Positions 45,078 through 56,939 of a stretch of DNA of 64,000 bases are shown one piece after another. This stretch comes from Agapanthus africanus (Eukaryota; Streptophyta; Magnoliopsida; Asparagales; Amaryllidaceae). Under the pieces are notes generated by a model. It saw only the letters and a program-made list of their open reading frames with translations. It was not told the DNA's origin and searched no databases. The DNA is taken from NCBI GenBank assembly GCA_030015575.1, contig JASDDO010000018.1:228765138-228829137 (forward strand), given 5' to 3'. Numbering within the stretch: the first letter of the stretch is position 1; each line of letters begins with the position of its first letter. The translations under genes were made by a program, and so were the position numbers.

Positions 45078-47173
45078 TGTTGGAGATAGTGTCCTCAGAG
45101 TCAATTATTGGATCGCAGGTACGTGATTGCAATGATTGCGGAGGACCTATACCGGTAGGACAGTCTCACTCGAGATGAGAATATGCTATCTGGTTTGCCT
45201 TTATCAGTCGTGTACATGTTCAGGTGACTGATTACATGTTACACTTTGATAGAGCCCTTAGGATCTTGCTTTACCACCAACAGTATGATGGCGATCATAT
45301 ACGTGAGAGTTGGGTGGTTTGTACGCATATCCTTAATTGTTGACCCTAGTCGTGGGAGTTTCGAAACAGGGCATCGATACTCCGGAGTAGACTAGTGTAT
45401 ACAGTCGAGACCCCGACGAGGGGCGGTGGCCGGTCTCACAAGCCACTGGTGTCAGTTGGATCACCTAAGATGTATACAGGTGATCATTGGGTTATGAGTA
45501 CACCGGACAGGACTCGCCGGGAATCTGCTAGTTGGTATTATACATATTGTCAGATACCAGTTCCCTAGTGACATGTATACAGGTTAGTTCATCGACCTGA
45601 GGTCGTCATTTGTCTCGTGTGAGTTCCCACTGTGCTTTGATTTCTACCCTACCACGGCTCAAAAGAGTCGTGCAAACAGGTAGTTTTTAGGTACAGTCCC
45701 GAGCCATATGGAGTCACGTGAGCGGATCGGCAGGGGATTCATCTCTCCCGGTATTGGGGGCGAGATCGTGCTGTGTCTAGGAGAGCCATTAAACATAGCT
45801 CATGGCCGTGGCAGGAGATTTACTGGTAGGTACTCCAGAAGTATCTCAGGGTGTTATTGGGCTACACTCCGACATGACTTATACTGCTATTGGGGGTCTG
45901 ACGTTACTAGCCTCCTAGGCAGATATGCGATACTCATTGACGAACGGACCAGACTGTATATACATTATTACTGTTAGGCTAAGTAGGGTTTTCGGATGAG
46001 TTCGCTCATCGGCCTCCCTTGAGGTCAGTCCATGGGCAGCCGTTACGCATTGCTAATGCCGCTGACGGTTTGTGGTTAAACCCACTGCCAGGGTACTAAC
46101 GAGTCATTAAAGTCCCCCACAGAAAGTTTCCCAAGTTCGGGCGAAACGTTGTAGAGGCCGTATGGTTTTATGGCAGGGTTCGGAAAATGCACGTGCGTTT
46201 ACGCACGTGTCAGTTTTCGGGCAGATGATACTGGTCGGTTTTGGTTTAAACCGGATCCGAGTATTGTATTGAGTAGATATAATATCTTTGTCTCAGTTGC
46301 ATTTGTATTCGGTCGTAATACAAATGCGGGTATATTTATACAGTTACGGGGTTATCCTGAAAGTAGTTTCAGGATCACTTTTGGAAGTTGCCAGTTTCCA
46401 GTTTTCTATCAGCCGCCTTTTAACATTCGGTCAAAGACGGATTTATCTTTTCTTTGGAAGAGTGTGGATACTTCTAGAAGGTTCTAGAAGCGGTGTGGTT
46501 TTGTATTTTCATTGGTTGCTTTTGGTGTGTTCACACTTTGTGTTCACACTTGAGATATTTGTTTGTGTTCACACTAGAGATATTTGTTTGTGTTCACACA
46601 TGATATTTTCTTGTGGTCACCCCCCCTTTCCTACACTCACCCTCCTCCTCCCTATATATGGCCGGCCCTCTCCTCTCTCACTCTCACTTGAGTTTTCATC
46701 TGGTAAAAAGATTATGATAGATTTTGGGGTGTATGGAATTTCACAGCTCATTTCATTCCATCACCCGATTCGAGTGGCAACTTCATTAACCGTTCGTCCA
46801 TACCTTTGGACCGAACGAGACAAAGTCTTCTACTCATTCTCTACATCAATCTTGGTCGTCTCTTTTAGCAAACTTCACGACCGAGTTGCCTCGAGTTAGA
46901 GGCGGGAGCCCGTTTAAAGAATCGTCGACGTGGTGCCACCTGGACGAGCAGATCGGAGATCGACGAGATCGGAGCAGCCGCAACGGAGCGTGGGATGATG
47001 GTTAAAGAACGAAGGACTCGGATCGTTCGGTATAACCTTTCTACTCACTTTACAGTTTGTTAGTTTAGCAATAATGGCAGATCCGGGTTAAAGTACACGA
47101 TAGCGCCAGTTAAAAAGTTTTTGTTCCGCATTTGGCGTCTGTAGACGGCCGGGGGCGCTACCGTAGACTTACA
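45078..47173 (+). repeat. CopA-2 3' LTR
   Basis: This 2096-bp LTR is nearly identical to 37637-39730, including the G-box palindrome (46190-46209), the TGTTCACAC repeats (about 46525-46600) and the TATA box (46652-46659). Confidence 0.93.
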
Positions 47174-47178
47174 TTAAC
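47174..47178. repeat. Target site duplication of CopA-2, right copy
   Basis: The bases ttaac follow the LTR end CTTACA and match 37632-37636. Confidence 0.9.
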
Positions 47179-48177
47179 CACTAGCACGTCAGAGGTACTA
47201 GCTGTACGTAACGGGCTACCAGGAATTGACCAAAAGGGAGGTCGATGAGCGAACTCATCCTGACACCCTGCTGAGCCTGCCAGTGACAATATCCGTACAG
47301 TCCGGTCCGTTCGTCTATGATCATCGCATGGCGGGCCTAGGGGTTGGTAAAAGTCAGACCCCGAAAAGCGGTACAAGTCGTGTCGGAGTGAAGCCCAGAA
47401 TACCCTGAGATACTACTGGAATACCTACCAGTAAATCTCCTGCCTTGGCCATGGACATCGTGTAATGGCTCTCCTAGACACAGCGCGATCTCACCGACAA
47501 TACCGGGAGAGACGAAACCCTGCCGATCCGCTCACTGCCTCCATGTGGCTCGGGACTGTACCCAAATAAAACCTGTTTGCATGACCCCTTTGAGCCATGG
47601 TAGGATAGTAATCAAACCACAGTGGGAACTCACATGAGATAAATGACGATCTTAGGTCGATGAACTAACCTGTACACATGTCACCAGGGAACTGCTATCT
47701 GACGTCAGGTATAATACCAACTAGCATGCTCCCGGCGAGTCCTGTCCGGTGTACTCATAACCCAATGAGCATCTGTATACATCTTAGGTGAACCAACTGA
47801 CACCAATGGCTTGTGAGACAGGCCACCGCCCCTCGTCGGGGTCCCGACTGTATACACTAGTCTACTAATGGAGTATCGATGCCCAGTCTCGAAACTCCTA
47901 CGACTAGGGACCATTTTATGGATATGCTTATAGACCCTAGCTCCCACGTATATGATCGCCATCATACTGCTGGCCGTCAAGCAAGAATCCGAAGGGCTCT
48001 ATCAACGTGTAATAGAGACCTGTAAGGTCACCTAAAGCTGTACACGATGATAAAGATAAGCCAGATAGCATACTATCATCTTGAGTAAGATTGTCCTACC
48101 GGTATAGGTCCTCCCTCAATCATTGCAATCACGTGCCTGTGATTCACTAATTGACTCTGAGGGCACTATATCCAACA
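47179..48177 (-). repeat. CopA-1 5' LTR, 5' half
   Basis: This continues 36629-37636 after removal of CopA-2. It ends on the plus strand in GGCACTATATCCAACA, the complement of the CopA LTR start. Confidence 0.9.
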
Positions 48178-49920
48178 CATGTACCCGCAATCGGCCTCAT
48201 CCAGCTCCTCGAATCGGGTTTCACATGTCACACGTCTCAGAACCGAGAAAACGCATGGTGGACGCACTAAAATATCATATCAAGAGAAACCAGATTTTTA
48301 AAACAATGCATACTTTCTTTTAAAATGACCACGGTTCTCCAATCCCGAAATCTCATGAAAATAGCATATCTCAATGCGTAAAATCATAAAGCATGATGTA
48401 TGCGACATATGATGGAAATGTAAGCATATCCGTATATCATGAACATGGAACAGTGATGTATCATATTAAGGGAAAACCGCTCCTTTAAATGATTCCAGTT
48501 TTGAAAATATGTCTTACGGTACCCAATATCTCCAATGTCAAATGCAACATCATATAAAAGTGCACAGGTAACTATAGCAAGTAAATCATGCAAAGAGTCA
48601 TATCATGATGCAGCAATCCTACTGTGTAGTGACATACCAATTATTGATAATGAAGTGTGTGAGCCGGCAAATCTGTGTACGTGTAACATACACATCATCG
48701 ATAATGGTGTAAGTGTACTAACACAGGTACATGCAATGCAATGATAATATCATGAATGCAGCATAAGGTAAATCATGAGCTAAAAGCTATAAGGTATACG
48801 GAACTATCATATGTCTGAGTCGGTGAAACAATCAATCGGCATCTAGCCTCAAAGCATCACGTACGGTATAATCCATCGTACGGCATCCTCTAGTCAAGGG
48901 TATGGATCAATCATCAAGTCAAACTCATCAAGTACGGAAAATCATCGTACGGCGGCATAATACCAATAGGGATCCTATCAACCTTTACGACAATGAGGGT
49001 ACGGACCTAACATCTCATACGGCTTATCATTCCAGATTCACCACAAAATAAATATCTATATACCTATGTCCTAAGTCACATCCATAACAATCTCATATCA
49101 GGGGACCGGCAAGGTATCAATCATCTCAATCGACTCGCATCCGTATACCCACATATCTTCAGGTCATCATATTCGTCTTATATTCTTTTCATCGCATTTA
49201 CATCTCACATCAAGTCTAGTTCACATAAATATTCTATCTCTACTATAAGTATAAGTATCTAATCTAACATACACACCCGAACCATACAATCAGATTTTTA
49301 AAGAAACGAATCATAGTTTTGAAAAAAGGGGTTACTGTGTTTTTAAGGAAAAGATATCATTTGAAATTCCATAACGTCCCTTAAGGAAACTGTTTAAAAA
49401 ATGCATACGATTCTTCAGTTTAGAAATATGTATGGTTCGGATGACACATCTATGTCGACTATCTAGTCCTATAGTATCCTAAACGGCAATATCGTCAAAC
49501 ATCATCCTCAAATACCATTATCACATATTAGCCGTATTATATCACTTCTAACTATCCTTAGTTTCTAATAAGCTTTCACTAACTATCATTTAACAACACC
49601 CTAGTTTCCAAATCTAGGGTTTCTTAAGCATAAGCTACAAATCGGTTTCCACCAAAACTTTGCAGGGGTGCTATACGCCATCCACTCGACTTCCCCCGTG
49701 GATATAGATCCACTCACCTTGCTTCTTACTTGCCGAAGTCGATGACGCCACGCTCCATCACCTCGGAATCCATGTAAAGGTACCTACAATAATAAACAAT
49801 CGTAACGCGTGTTAAAATCAAGGCGGAAAACCAAAACGGCACACGTTTCGCTCATAGGTTAAAACATATAGCTTCGCGTGCAAAACACGACAAATTATCC
49901 CTAGTCGTTAATGTACAAAC
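48178..49920 (-). repeat. GyL-4 LTR, second segment (minus)
   Basis: This resumes the LTR broken at 28881; the first five bases catgt are the target duplication. It corresponds to about 18165-19695 of GyL-1 in reverse, for example the complement of GGGGAAGTCGGGTGGATGGC near 49680-49700. CopA-3 interrupts it at 49921. Confidence 0.85.
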
Positions 49921-52026
49921 TGTTAGATATAGTGCCCTCAAAGTCAATTATTGGATCGCAGGCACGTGATTGCAATGATTGAGGGAGGACCTATGCCGGT
50001 AGGACAATCTTACTGAGGATGATTGTATACTATCTGGTTTATCTTTGTCATCGTGTACATGTTTTAGGTGATATTGTGGTTCACTATTACACGTTGATAG
50101 AGAATAGTATACTACCATGGTTTGTCTTTATCATCGTGTACTGCTTTAGGTGACCTTACAGGTCGCTATTGCACGTTGATAGAGCCCTTAGGATTCTTGC
50201 TTGACTACCAGCAGTATGATGGCGATCATATACGTGGGAGCTGGGGTCTACAAGCACATCCTTAAAAAGTCCCTAGTCGTGGGAGTTTCGAGACTGTGCA
50301 TCAATATTCCATTAGTAGACTAGTGTATACAGTCGAGACCCCGACGAGGGGCGGTGGCTGGTCTCACAAGCCATTGGTGTCAGTTGGTTCACCTAAGATG
50401 TATACAGGTGCTCATTGGGTTATGAGTACACCGGACAGGACTCGCCGGGAACATGCTAGTTGGTATTATACCCGACGTCAGATAGCAGTTTCATGGTGAC
50501 ATGTGTACAGGTTAGTTCATCGACCTGAGATCGTCATTTGTCTCGTGTAAGTTCCCATTTTGCTTTGATTACTACCCTACTATGGCTCAAAGGAGTCGTG
50601 CAAACAGTTTTTAGTTCGGTACAGTCCCGAGCCAAACGGAGGCAGTGAGCGGATCGGCAGGGGTTCATCTCTCCCGGTATTGGGGGTAAGGTCGCGCTGT
50701 GTCTAGAAGAGGCATTACACGAAGTCCTTGGCCAAGGCAGGAGATTTACTGGTAGGTATTCCAGTAGTATCTCTGGGTGTTCTGGGCTACACTCCGACAC
50801 GACTTGTACCGCTTTTGGGCGTCTGACTTTTACCAACCCCCTAGGCCCAACATGCGATGCTCATAGACGAACGGACAGGACTGTACGGATATTGTCACTG
50901 ACAGGCTCAGTAGGGTGTCAGGATGAGTTCGCTCATCGACCTCCCTTTTGGTCAATACCCGGTTGCCCGTTACGTACAGCAAGTACATCTGACGTGCTTG
51001 TGGTTAAATCCACAGCCAAAGTATTAACGAGTCTTTAGACTCACCCACAGACAGTTCTCAAGTTTCGAGCGAAACGTTGTAGAAGCCGTATGATATATGG
51101 CAGGTTCCGATCATATACTTGTAGTAGTGCATGGATCATGATCGGGCGGATCATACTAATGGGCTTTGGTTTAAGCCGGATCCTAATATTAGATTTGTTG
51201 GATTACTTTAGTCTCATCGCATTCGCATTCAGTCGGAATGCGGATGCAGGTATGTATATACAGGTGAGGGGTATCTTTGTGATCCGTCACGAGTTTACTT
51301 TAGACGTTGCCGGATCTTTTTTGTTGGACCAAACATTTGGATTAAAGTTTGGATGGTGGAAATTATGAGCTAGAATTCATCATTTGATGCATTAAATGTG
51401 GCACATGCAACCTAGTGACTCATGGTCTCTTTTATTATGCATGTGTCACATTTGAGATTGATTTGTGAGTTGATATGAGAGGAAGAAAGAGAAAGGGCAG
51501 CCATGAGGTTGTGGGTGAGCTCTTGTATTCTCTCATTCTTACTGTCAGCTTTATCATTCCATCAAAAAAAAAGAAAGAGAAAAACTTCTTCTTCTTCCTC
51601 TTTCTTCTCTAGCTTATAATCTCCATCAATGGCAACACCTTCAACCTCCATCCATCTCATGGATGCAAGAGACAAAGTGATCACAAACATTCTCTACATC
51701 ACCTTGGACACGTCGGCTAGCACACTTCGTGCCCGAGTTGCGTCGGATGAAGCGGGAGCCCGTAAAAAGACTCGTAGATATGGTGCCCTTTCCGATGAGG
51801 AGATCGAGACCGGAGTTGCCGCGAGGAGCTTGGGATGGTGGCCAAAGACCGAAGGACACGGATCGATCGGTATAGCCTTTCTATCCCTTCTCTCGATAGC
51901 TAGTTGTAGGTTAATGGTTCGATCCGGCTTTTAAGCATACGATAGCGCCAGTTTTTAGTTTGAAAAAGTTTCCGTTTCAGCATTTTGGACTCGGACAGAC
52001 GGCCAGGGCGCTACCGTAGACTTACT
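49921..52026 (+). repeat. CopA-3 5' LTR
   Basis: The LTR starts TGTTAGATATAGTGCCC and ends GTAGACTTACT, with CA changed to CT. Near its start about 70 bases (TAGTATACTATCTGG-like, 50020-50170) are partly duplicated. It contains the longest version of the LTR ORF. Confidence 0.87.
51629..51934 (+). other. 101-codon ORF inside the CopA-3 LTR
   Basis: It starts at an ATG in context ATCAATGG with the N-terminus STSIHLMDARDKVIT, followed by LRARVASDEAGARKKTRR and WWPKTEGHGSIGIAF. It lies in the 3' third of the LTR and so would be near the 5' end of the transcript. The CopA-1 LTRs keep the ATG and all these motifs but with a one-base shift between them. CopA-2 keeps only WLKNEGLGSFGI without the start. 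No family is recognised. It could be a leader peptide ORF or chance. Confidence 0.4.
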
Positions 52027-52038
52027 TTGTATCAGAGC
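52027..52038 (+). promoter_or_regulatory. CopA-3 primer-binding site
   Basis: TTGTATCAGAGC follows the LTR end. It is the initiator tRNA-Met site with one G lost. Confidence 0.78.
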
Positions 52039-52226
52039 CACGCCATTAACCTTTACTAGCTTGTTCCAATGTATTTAAAACATCGATCGAACGAATTTTC
52101 TAAAAAATGCATTTCTAAGTCACAGTTTCTGTCGAATTTTTCCTGTGGTCAAAAAATTATTTAGTGTGCTGCAGAAAATCAGGCAGGGTTTTTTAGGAGC
52201 ACTGTAGAAAATTGGTTGCCTGAACC

Positions 52227-52293
52227 CACTGTAGCGCCGCGGAACCGCGGTATGACCCTTGTATTGGCCGCGGTTCCGCCGAAACACTGTAGC
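52227..52293 (+). repeat. GC-rich stem-loop downstream of the CopA-3 primer site
   Basis: GCGGAACCGCGG (52239-52250) pairs perfectly with CCGCGGTTCCGC (52268-52279). Direct repeats CACTGTAGC (52227-52235 and 52285-52293) flank it. It begins about 200 nt after the primer site. Confidence 0.85.
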
Positions 52294-53452
52294 TTTAGGG
52301 CACCAAAATTTCTACAGTGGTTTCTGAGTTGGAATTGGGGTTTCTGGTATTTTTTGTTTGGGCCCAGATTTGTCTGAGTACTAGGTATTGTGCTTGGGGC
52401 CCACTTCGGGAAATTTTTTCGATCGAAAATTTTAAATATGTTAGTTCACAGTATTTATATTATATCTGCGACCATGAATGTCATTTGATCGGTAAATCCT
52501 GTCTAATTACTATAGTTCTTTTAGACGGATTTGCGAACGTGACATTCACATTGATGTTCTGTGTTGTGCCGTGATATTGCGGATTTGTCGTGGTGGATAG
52601 TATGGTGCAATGGTAGTACAGTTTGGTTGTATTTTCTACATTTGATATTGCGGGGCGAGCGTCCGACATGTGGACTGCCGTCACTGCCTGTTTGTATATT
52701 ATTCTTTTGGTGCACGACCGGGCTGAGGTCGATGTACCCATTGTATATTTTACTTTTTGTACTAGGATTACCCCACGGAGGGGTGCACGGGTAGCCGGGT
52801 TCTAGAGGGCAATGGGACCGCATCTTATGGCTTTGAGACAGAGGGGGCTTCACTCTAGAATTGGCGGGCTATTCGCGGCACTCGTAGTGGTACAGGTTGA
52901 CCCAAGGAGGGGTGCTCAAGTTACCGGATTCCGTGAAGTGTTGGGTGGTCCATTCACGTTGTTGAAAGGGGCTGCCTCGCTTCAGCTTTTGGTGTCTAAC
53001 TTGCCGCACCCGTAGGGGTCTAGGATTTCATTGCACAGGCTATCCACAAGACCAAGGGAACGTCGGGTTTCAGTAGCGGCGCTATGAAACCCGGGGATCC
53101 CAGATTATCTGTATTGTTCTGTAATGCTTATTACATTTCTGTGATGTTGCATTTTATCACGCCATGAGCGAATATTATATATTGATATATATATAATATT
53201 AGATGTTGTATATGTTTTACACCCGTGCTAAGCCAGTCCCCGCTCTGTCGTTAGTTAAGTAACCTAACGGGTGATGACGGGACCCAGTGGCAAATGCTGA
53301 TGGAATATACATACATCATATTTTCGTTCTTCTGTGGTGTGATTAATTGATGGGACTGCATTGATTCGGATCAATGCAAGCTAAACAAACCTATTCTGAT
53401 GTTGTTGGAACATTTTTCAAAAAGCTGTTATTGCAAGGACGTTCTCTTGTAT
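52294..53452 (+). other. CopA-3 5' leader, non-coding
   Basis: This aligns with the leaders of the other copia copies. It includes the paired blocks at about 52770-52890 and 52895-53020. Short ORFs are not conserved between copies. Confidence 0.7.
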
Positions 53453-53685
53453 TTTGCACAGTGGTATACGGTTATGAATATCCAGCACCTCAGTCGACGA
53501 GGTAAGGGCCGAGATCCCTTCACCGGGTGTGACCCCTTGGACAGAAGTTTGCGTCAGGGTAATAACTTCACTATAGCCGATTACTTTTTGCTTTGCATAG
53601 TGGTATTCAGTTGGAATATCCTGCACCTCATTCTATAGGGAAAGAGCCGATATCCCTTCACCGGGAGTGACATCTTTAGCAAAGG
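53453..53685 (+). repeat. Duplicated ~90-nt leader block in CopA-3
   Basis: Copies at 53453-53543 and 53593-53685 share GAATATCC.GCACCTCA and ATCCCTTCACCGGG.GTGAC. Confidence 0.82.
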
Positions 53686-53823
53686 TTTTCGCCACTATAT
53701 TTTTGTAAAAAGCTATCCGGTTCCTTCAACGATATCAAGTTCATTACGTTAAAGATTTTTCCAAAAACCATTCGTAGCCCTCCGTCATTTCAGAAAGGTA
53801 GCACTTAGTATTCATGCTATGTT

Positions 53824-54019
53824 TGTTGGCCTTCGTCAAGGCATAGTGAATGGTAGCTGCTTGTTACTTTTCTGCTGCATAGATAGATGCATTGGTTTGG
53901 GACAGTCATATAGCCTTGTTGGCCTTCGTCAAGGGCTTGTACGGGTGGGTTCAAATTAACCTGAACAATGAAGGGTAGAACTTGACATGTAACTTATGAT
54001 TTGTTGGCCAAAGTCAAGG
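53824..54019 (+). repeat. Threefold 18-nt motif in CopA-3
   Basis: TGTTGGCCTTCGTCAAGG occurs at 53824-53841 and 53917-53934, and TGTTGGCCAAAGTCAAGG at 54002-54019. Confidence 0.85.
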
Positions 54020-54305
54020 TCATAAGAGCATGTGGTAAAAATCACATCGGGAGTTTCTAAAGAAACTGAAACTTGGCAGATATGCGCAATCCTTCTGGAG
54101 TGTGATAACGTGAGTGGATTCCATCACGTTATCATGCAATGATAGTTGGATCCCGATTCCAACTGATGAGTAGGTTTACTCCTCGGGTGATCCCGACTAA
54201 TTCTTCTTTCAGGTTTGCAGGAGAATTTGAGGATACAGTGGGAGGTTTCCTGATTAGATAAATTGGTAACCATTATGATCTAGGTTAGAGTGCACACTGA
54301 GTGTT

Positions 54306-54334
54306 TCTTTTCTCTCTCTTTGGCAGCGACCATG
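54306..54334 (+). promoter_or_regulatory. Pyrimidine tract, CAG and start codon in CopA-3
   Basis: TTCTTTTCTCTCTCTTTGGCAG ends at 54326 in two parts, followed by CGACC and ATG at 54332-54334. The ORF from it closes after nine codons. Confidence 0.5.
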
Positions 54335-54420
54335 GCCCGACCCTTCACTATGACTCGGTGACCAAGTTGAACGAACCTTCTTAAAACACTGGCTTTTGGA
54401 TTGTCAGAGTTGCATACCTC

Positions 54421-55200
54421 ATTGCCACTCCTAATTTTACCCTTTCTCCAGAATACCCCGTATTATTATGAACATCCACTTCCATTTGATAAAACCATCG
54501 TATGGTTATATACGAACTCGAAGGAACTTGTTCCAGATTCGAGGATGGTTCCGGTTCTAGAGAAAACGAATAGGACTATTCAGTTGTCTTTTCCTTTTAC
54601 CTTATCTCAGGTTGCGAGTGCTCCTTGGATTAGGACAGTACACCTATTACGCTTATTGGATAGTCTTCTTCCAAACCATAGGCAGGTGCCGAACGGTAGG
54701 GAATGAAGAAAACCAATTAGCCTAACGAAGTTGTACAGAAGGTATTAAGTAAAGACAAATAAAGGGATTAGTAAGAGGGCAAAGTAAATTGCGACTCCTA
54801 TTCACGACCAAACCAAATATTTCTTCGCCAATCCTATATCACCTTTGTATTTCTCCAAAACACTCCGTATCACTACGAAGATCCACAGTTATTTGGATAC
54901 TCCATCGTATGGTTATATACGAACTCGAAGGAACTTATTCCAGTTCGGGGATGGATTCTGGTTCAGGAGAAATAGGAATAAGGTTTATTCAGTTGTCTTT
55001 TATCTTCACCTTCGCTCAGGTTGCGAGTGCTCCTAAGATTAGGACAGTACACCCATTATGCTTATTGGATAGTCTTCTTCCAAACCATAGGTTGGTGCCG
55101 AATGGTAGGGAAGGAAGAAAACCATTTAGCCTAAAGGGGTGTACAGAAGGTAATGACTAAAGACATATAAAGGGATTTGGAAAGATGGCAAAGAAATATA
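54421..55200 (+). repeat. Tandem ~400-bp duplication in CopA-3
   Basis: Copies at about 54421-54824 and 54825-55200 share ATCGTATGGTTATATACGAA, then a pyrimidine tract ending in CTCAG (54610 and 55019) directly before GTTGCGAGTGCTCC. In copy two the frame after the CAG reads VASAPKIRTVHPLCLLDSLL and continues to GREGRKPFSL; in copy one it has a stop in place of the Gly. Confidence 0.75.
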
Positions 55201-56560
55201 TGGTTACAGTTATGAATCTGATAATGGAAGAGGCATTACTAGGAATACCCGGATACCCCTTCGAAACATTTATATGTTTCATTTTCACTGTGTGTTGTTG
55301 AACGAAAACTGATTTCCCAGTTAGCCCTTGCTCCCGGGTATGTATTTAACTGGTTTGATTCTCATATCTGTATGGTTTTACAAATGATGAGCAGGAGTAA
55401 GTTATTAGGAATTGGGCGATCATCCTCATTATATAGGGATTCGTTGCAATTGGTGATATTTGAGGAAATCGCCTGGGTTGTCTGCCGGACGGCAAATATT
55501 TGGTTTTGAATATCCGTTGCTATGCACCAATTTCAAATTCATATATCAGTATGTTTATTTTTATAAGGTGAGATATAACTTTTTGAAATTATGTCTATAA
55601 CATTTACCTATATCAATGGATGGTTAGGTAAGGAGCATTAAACAACGGTGTAATTCTTCTTAACCATGAGTACTGTTTTCAACCTACGATACACGGGGAA
55701 AAAGTTATTAGACTCAAAGGACTTATACAAAATATTGTATGTTGTCCTGTTTCCATGAGGACGGAGGGGTTCGTACTCATAATATATTCTGTTTACTTAT
55801 GACTTCTCTAGTTCTTAGACAAGTGTTTCGTAGAAACACAAGGTCCAAGTTTTGAGAAGTTATAGGTATAAGAATAAAGTAGAGAACTAGGTGTTGCAAG
55901 TGTCAGGATTCTTCAAGGTGATCGAAGATATAGATACTTGTGTATGGTATTCAGTTAATAGTAATGATTAAAAGAAATTAATTCTCTTTCAGGTTACTCA
56001 TAATTGGAAGCACTCCTAAGTTGAGTAATGTTGATCGGCCTCTCTCCATTTAGTTGACATGCACTGGAGACAGCTGCATGATTTGAATCTGGATCCAATT
56101 AAATCAGTGCCTCCGTTTCTATATTGGATATAGAATAGTTCATATCTTAACAATGTTAAGGTACGGGGAGTTGTCCGGCTTATGCTTAAAACCAGACTCT
56201 GGATAACTCAAGGCACGTTTCTGTAATGGCTGTTTGTGGGTTGTCCCGGGCTATGTCGATGTTTGACTTTCTACCATCTGGAAGATCAATAGTGATATTG
56301 TTCTTGACTCGCCACAGTTTTAGTAAAATGGATTTTTTCATAAAACAGTAGTGGGAGTATGGTAGAACTAGAAGTGATTCCAGAACCGCAAACGATTACT
56401 GAAAATTTGATAAGAACCTAAAGATTCGATCTGGTTTGACATTTCATTAGCCACTCCGCAGATATAGTGGGTAACCTCAGGCACTCGAGAGGTACTTCGG
56501 TATGCTCAAAGACGGTGACAGGGAGGTTCTTGTTTACCCAGACTTGCCATTGCTGTTGTT
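55201..56560 (+). other. CopA-3 internal region, decayed, no ORF
   Basis: This is homologous to 42790-43900 and to the complement of 32061-33479. I see no domain and no usable frame. Confidence 0.6.
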
Positions 56561-56939
56561 CCAGACTGTGAGACCCGGCAGGAGGATGAGTATAGCGTCG
56601 TTCTAAACTAGCTTTAGAAGTATACGTGTATATGACTCTGCCAGAGGGTTGTCGTAGTCAGTGGGAACAGCGGAAGCATAATGGACAAGTAGCTTATGTC
56701 TATTTATGGACTAAACAAGATATAGCGGAGATAGATCATCTATTTCTGATGTGAAAGTCATAGGTTTGACTTCATCAGAATAGGGGATGGATCTATTAAG
56801 AAGGTAGTAGGGTGTGATGTCCTGGTATTTGATGACATATACAGAGTGGGATGTGAAATTCCTATACGACGATCGGTTATGCTTTGGTTGTCAAATAGTG
56901 GTTTCTCCATATAGGACTTGGATATTATATCAGACATTC
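56561..56939 (+). pseudogene. CopA-3 RT relic, cut by CopB-3
   Basis: LEVYVYMTLPEG (56614-56649) matches the copia RT stretch EEVYMTLPEG. Further on, VLVFDDIYRVGCEIP (near 56830-56875) is the active-site box with a one-base loss that removes the Tyr-Leu context. The gene is cut at 56939 before RNase H. Confidence 0.75.

Larger units (their letters stand above)
37637..47173 (+). mobile_element. CopA-2, Ty1/copia element nested in the CopA-1 LTR
   Basis: This 9537-bp element has LTRs of 2094 and 2096 bp, an initiator tRNA-Met primer site, a polypurine tract and the duplication ttaac. The LTRs differ at only about 2-3% over the first 200 bases, so it is the youngest complete insertion here. Its internal region (39731-45077) has no ORF longer than about 137 codons. 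RT and RNase H relics lie near its 3' end. Its many disabling lesions are out of proportion to its LTR age, so it was probably already non-autonomous when it moved. Confidence 0.93.
28882..48177 (-). mobile_element. CopA-1, Ty1/copia element carrying nested CopA-2
   Basis: The element reads leftwards: 5' LTR (48177-47179 continued by 37636-36629), primer-binding site, leader, pol relic, polypurine tract, 3' LTR (30892-28882). Without the nested element it is about 9.75 kb. The duplication catgt flanks both ends. Copia class follows from the PBS, the AAGTGGGAGAT purine tract, and RT and RNase H motifs at 31100-32050. No gag is recognised and no pol frame is intact. LTRs differ at about 7-8% by eye. 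Confidence 0.9.
49921..56939 (+). mobile_element. CopA-3, Ty1/copia element, 3' end beyond the window
   Basis: It has a 5' LTR (49921-52026), a primer site with one base lost, the full leader set of modules and an RT relic, and is cut at 56940 by CopB-3. No 3' LTR is in the window. It lies in GyL-4; the bases before it are caaac, which should recur at its far end. Confidence 0.85.

Noticed and set aside
54789..55160. 123-codon ORF as a host gene exon
   Set aside because: It lies inside the duplicated block of CopA-3 and is broken in the sister copies. It belongs to the element whatever its origin.
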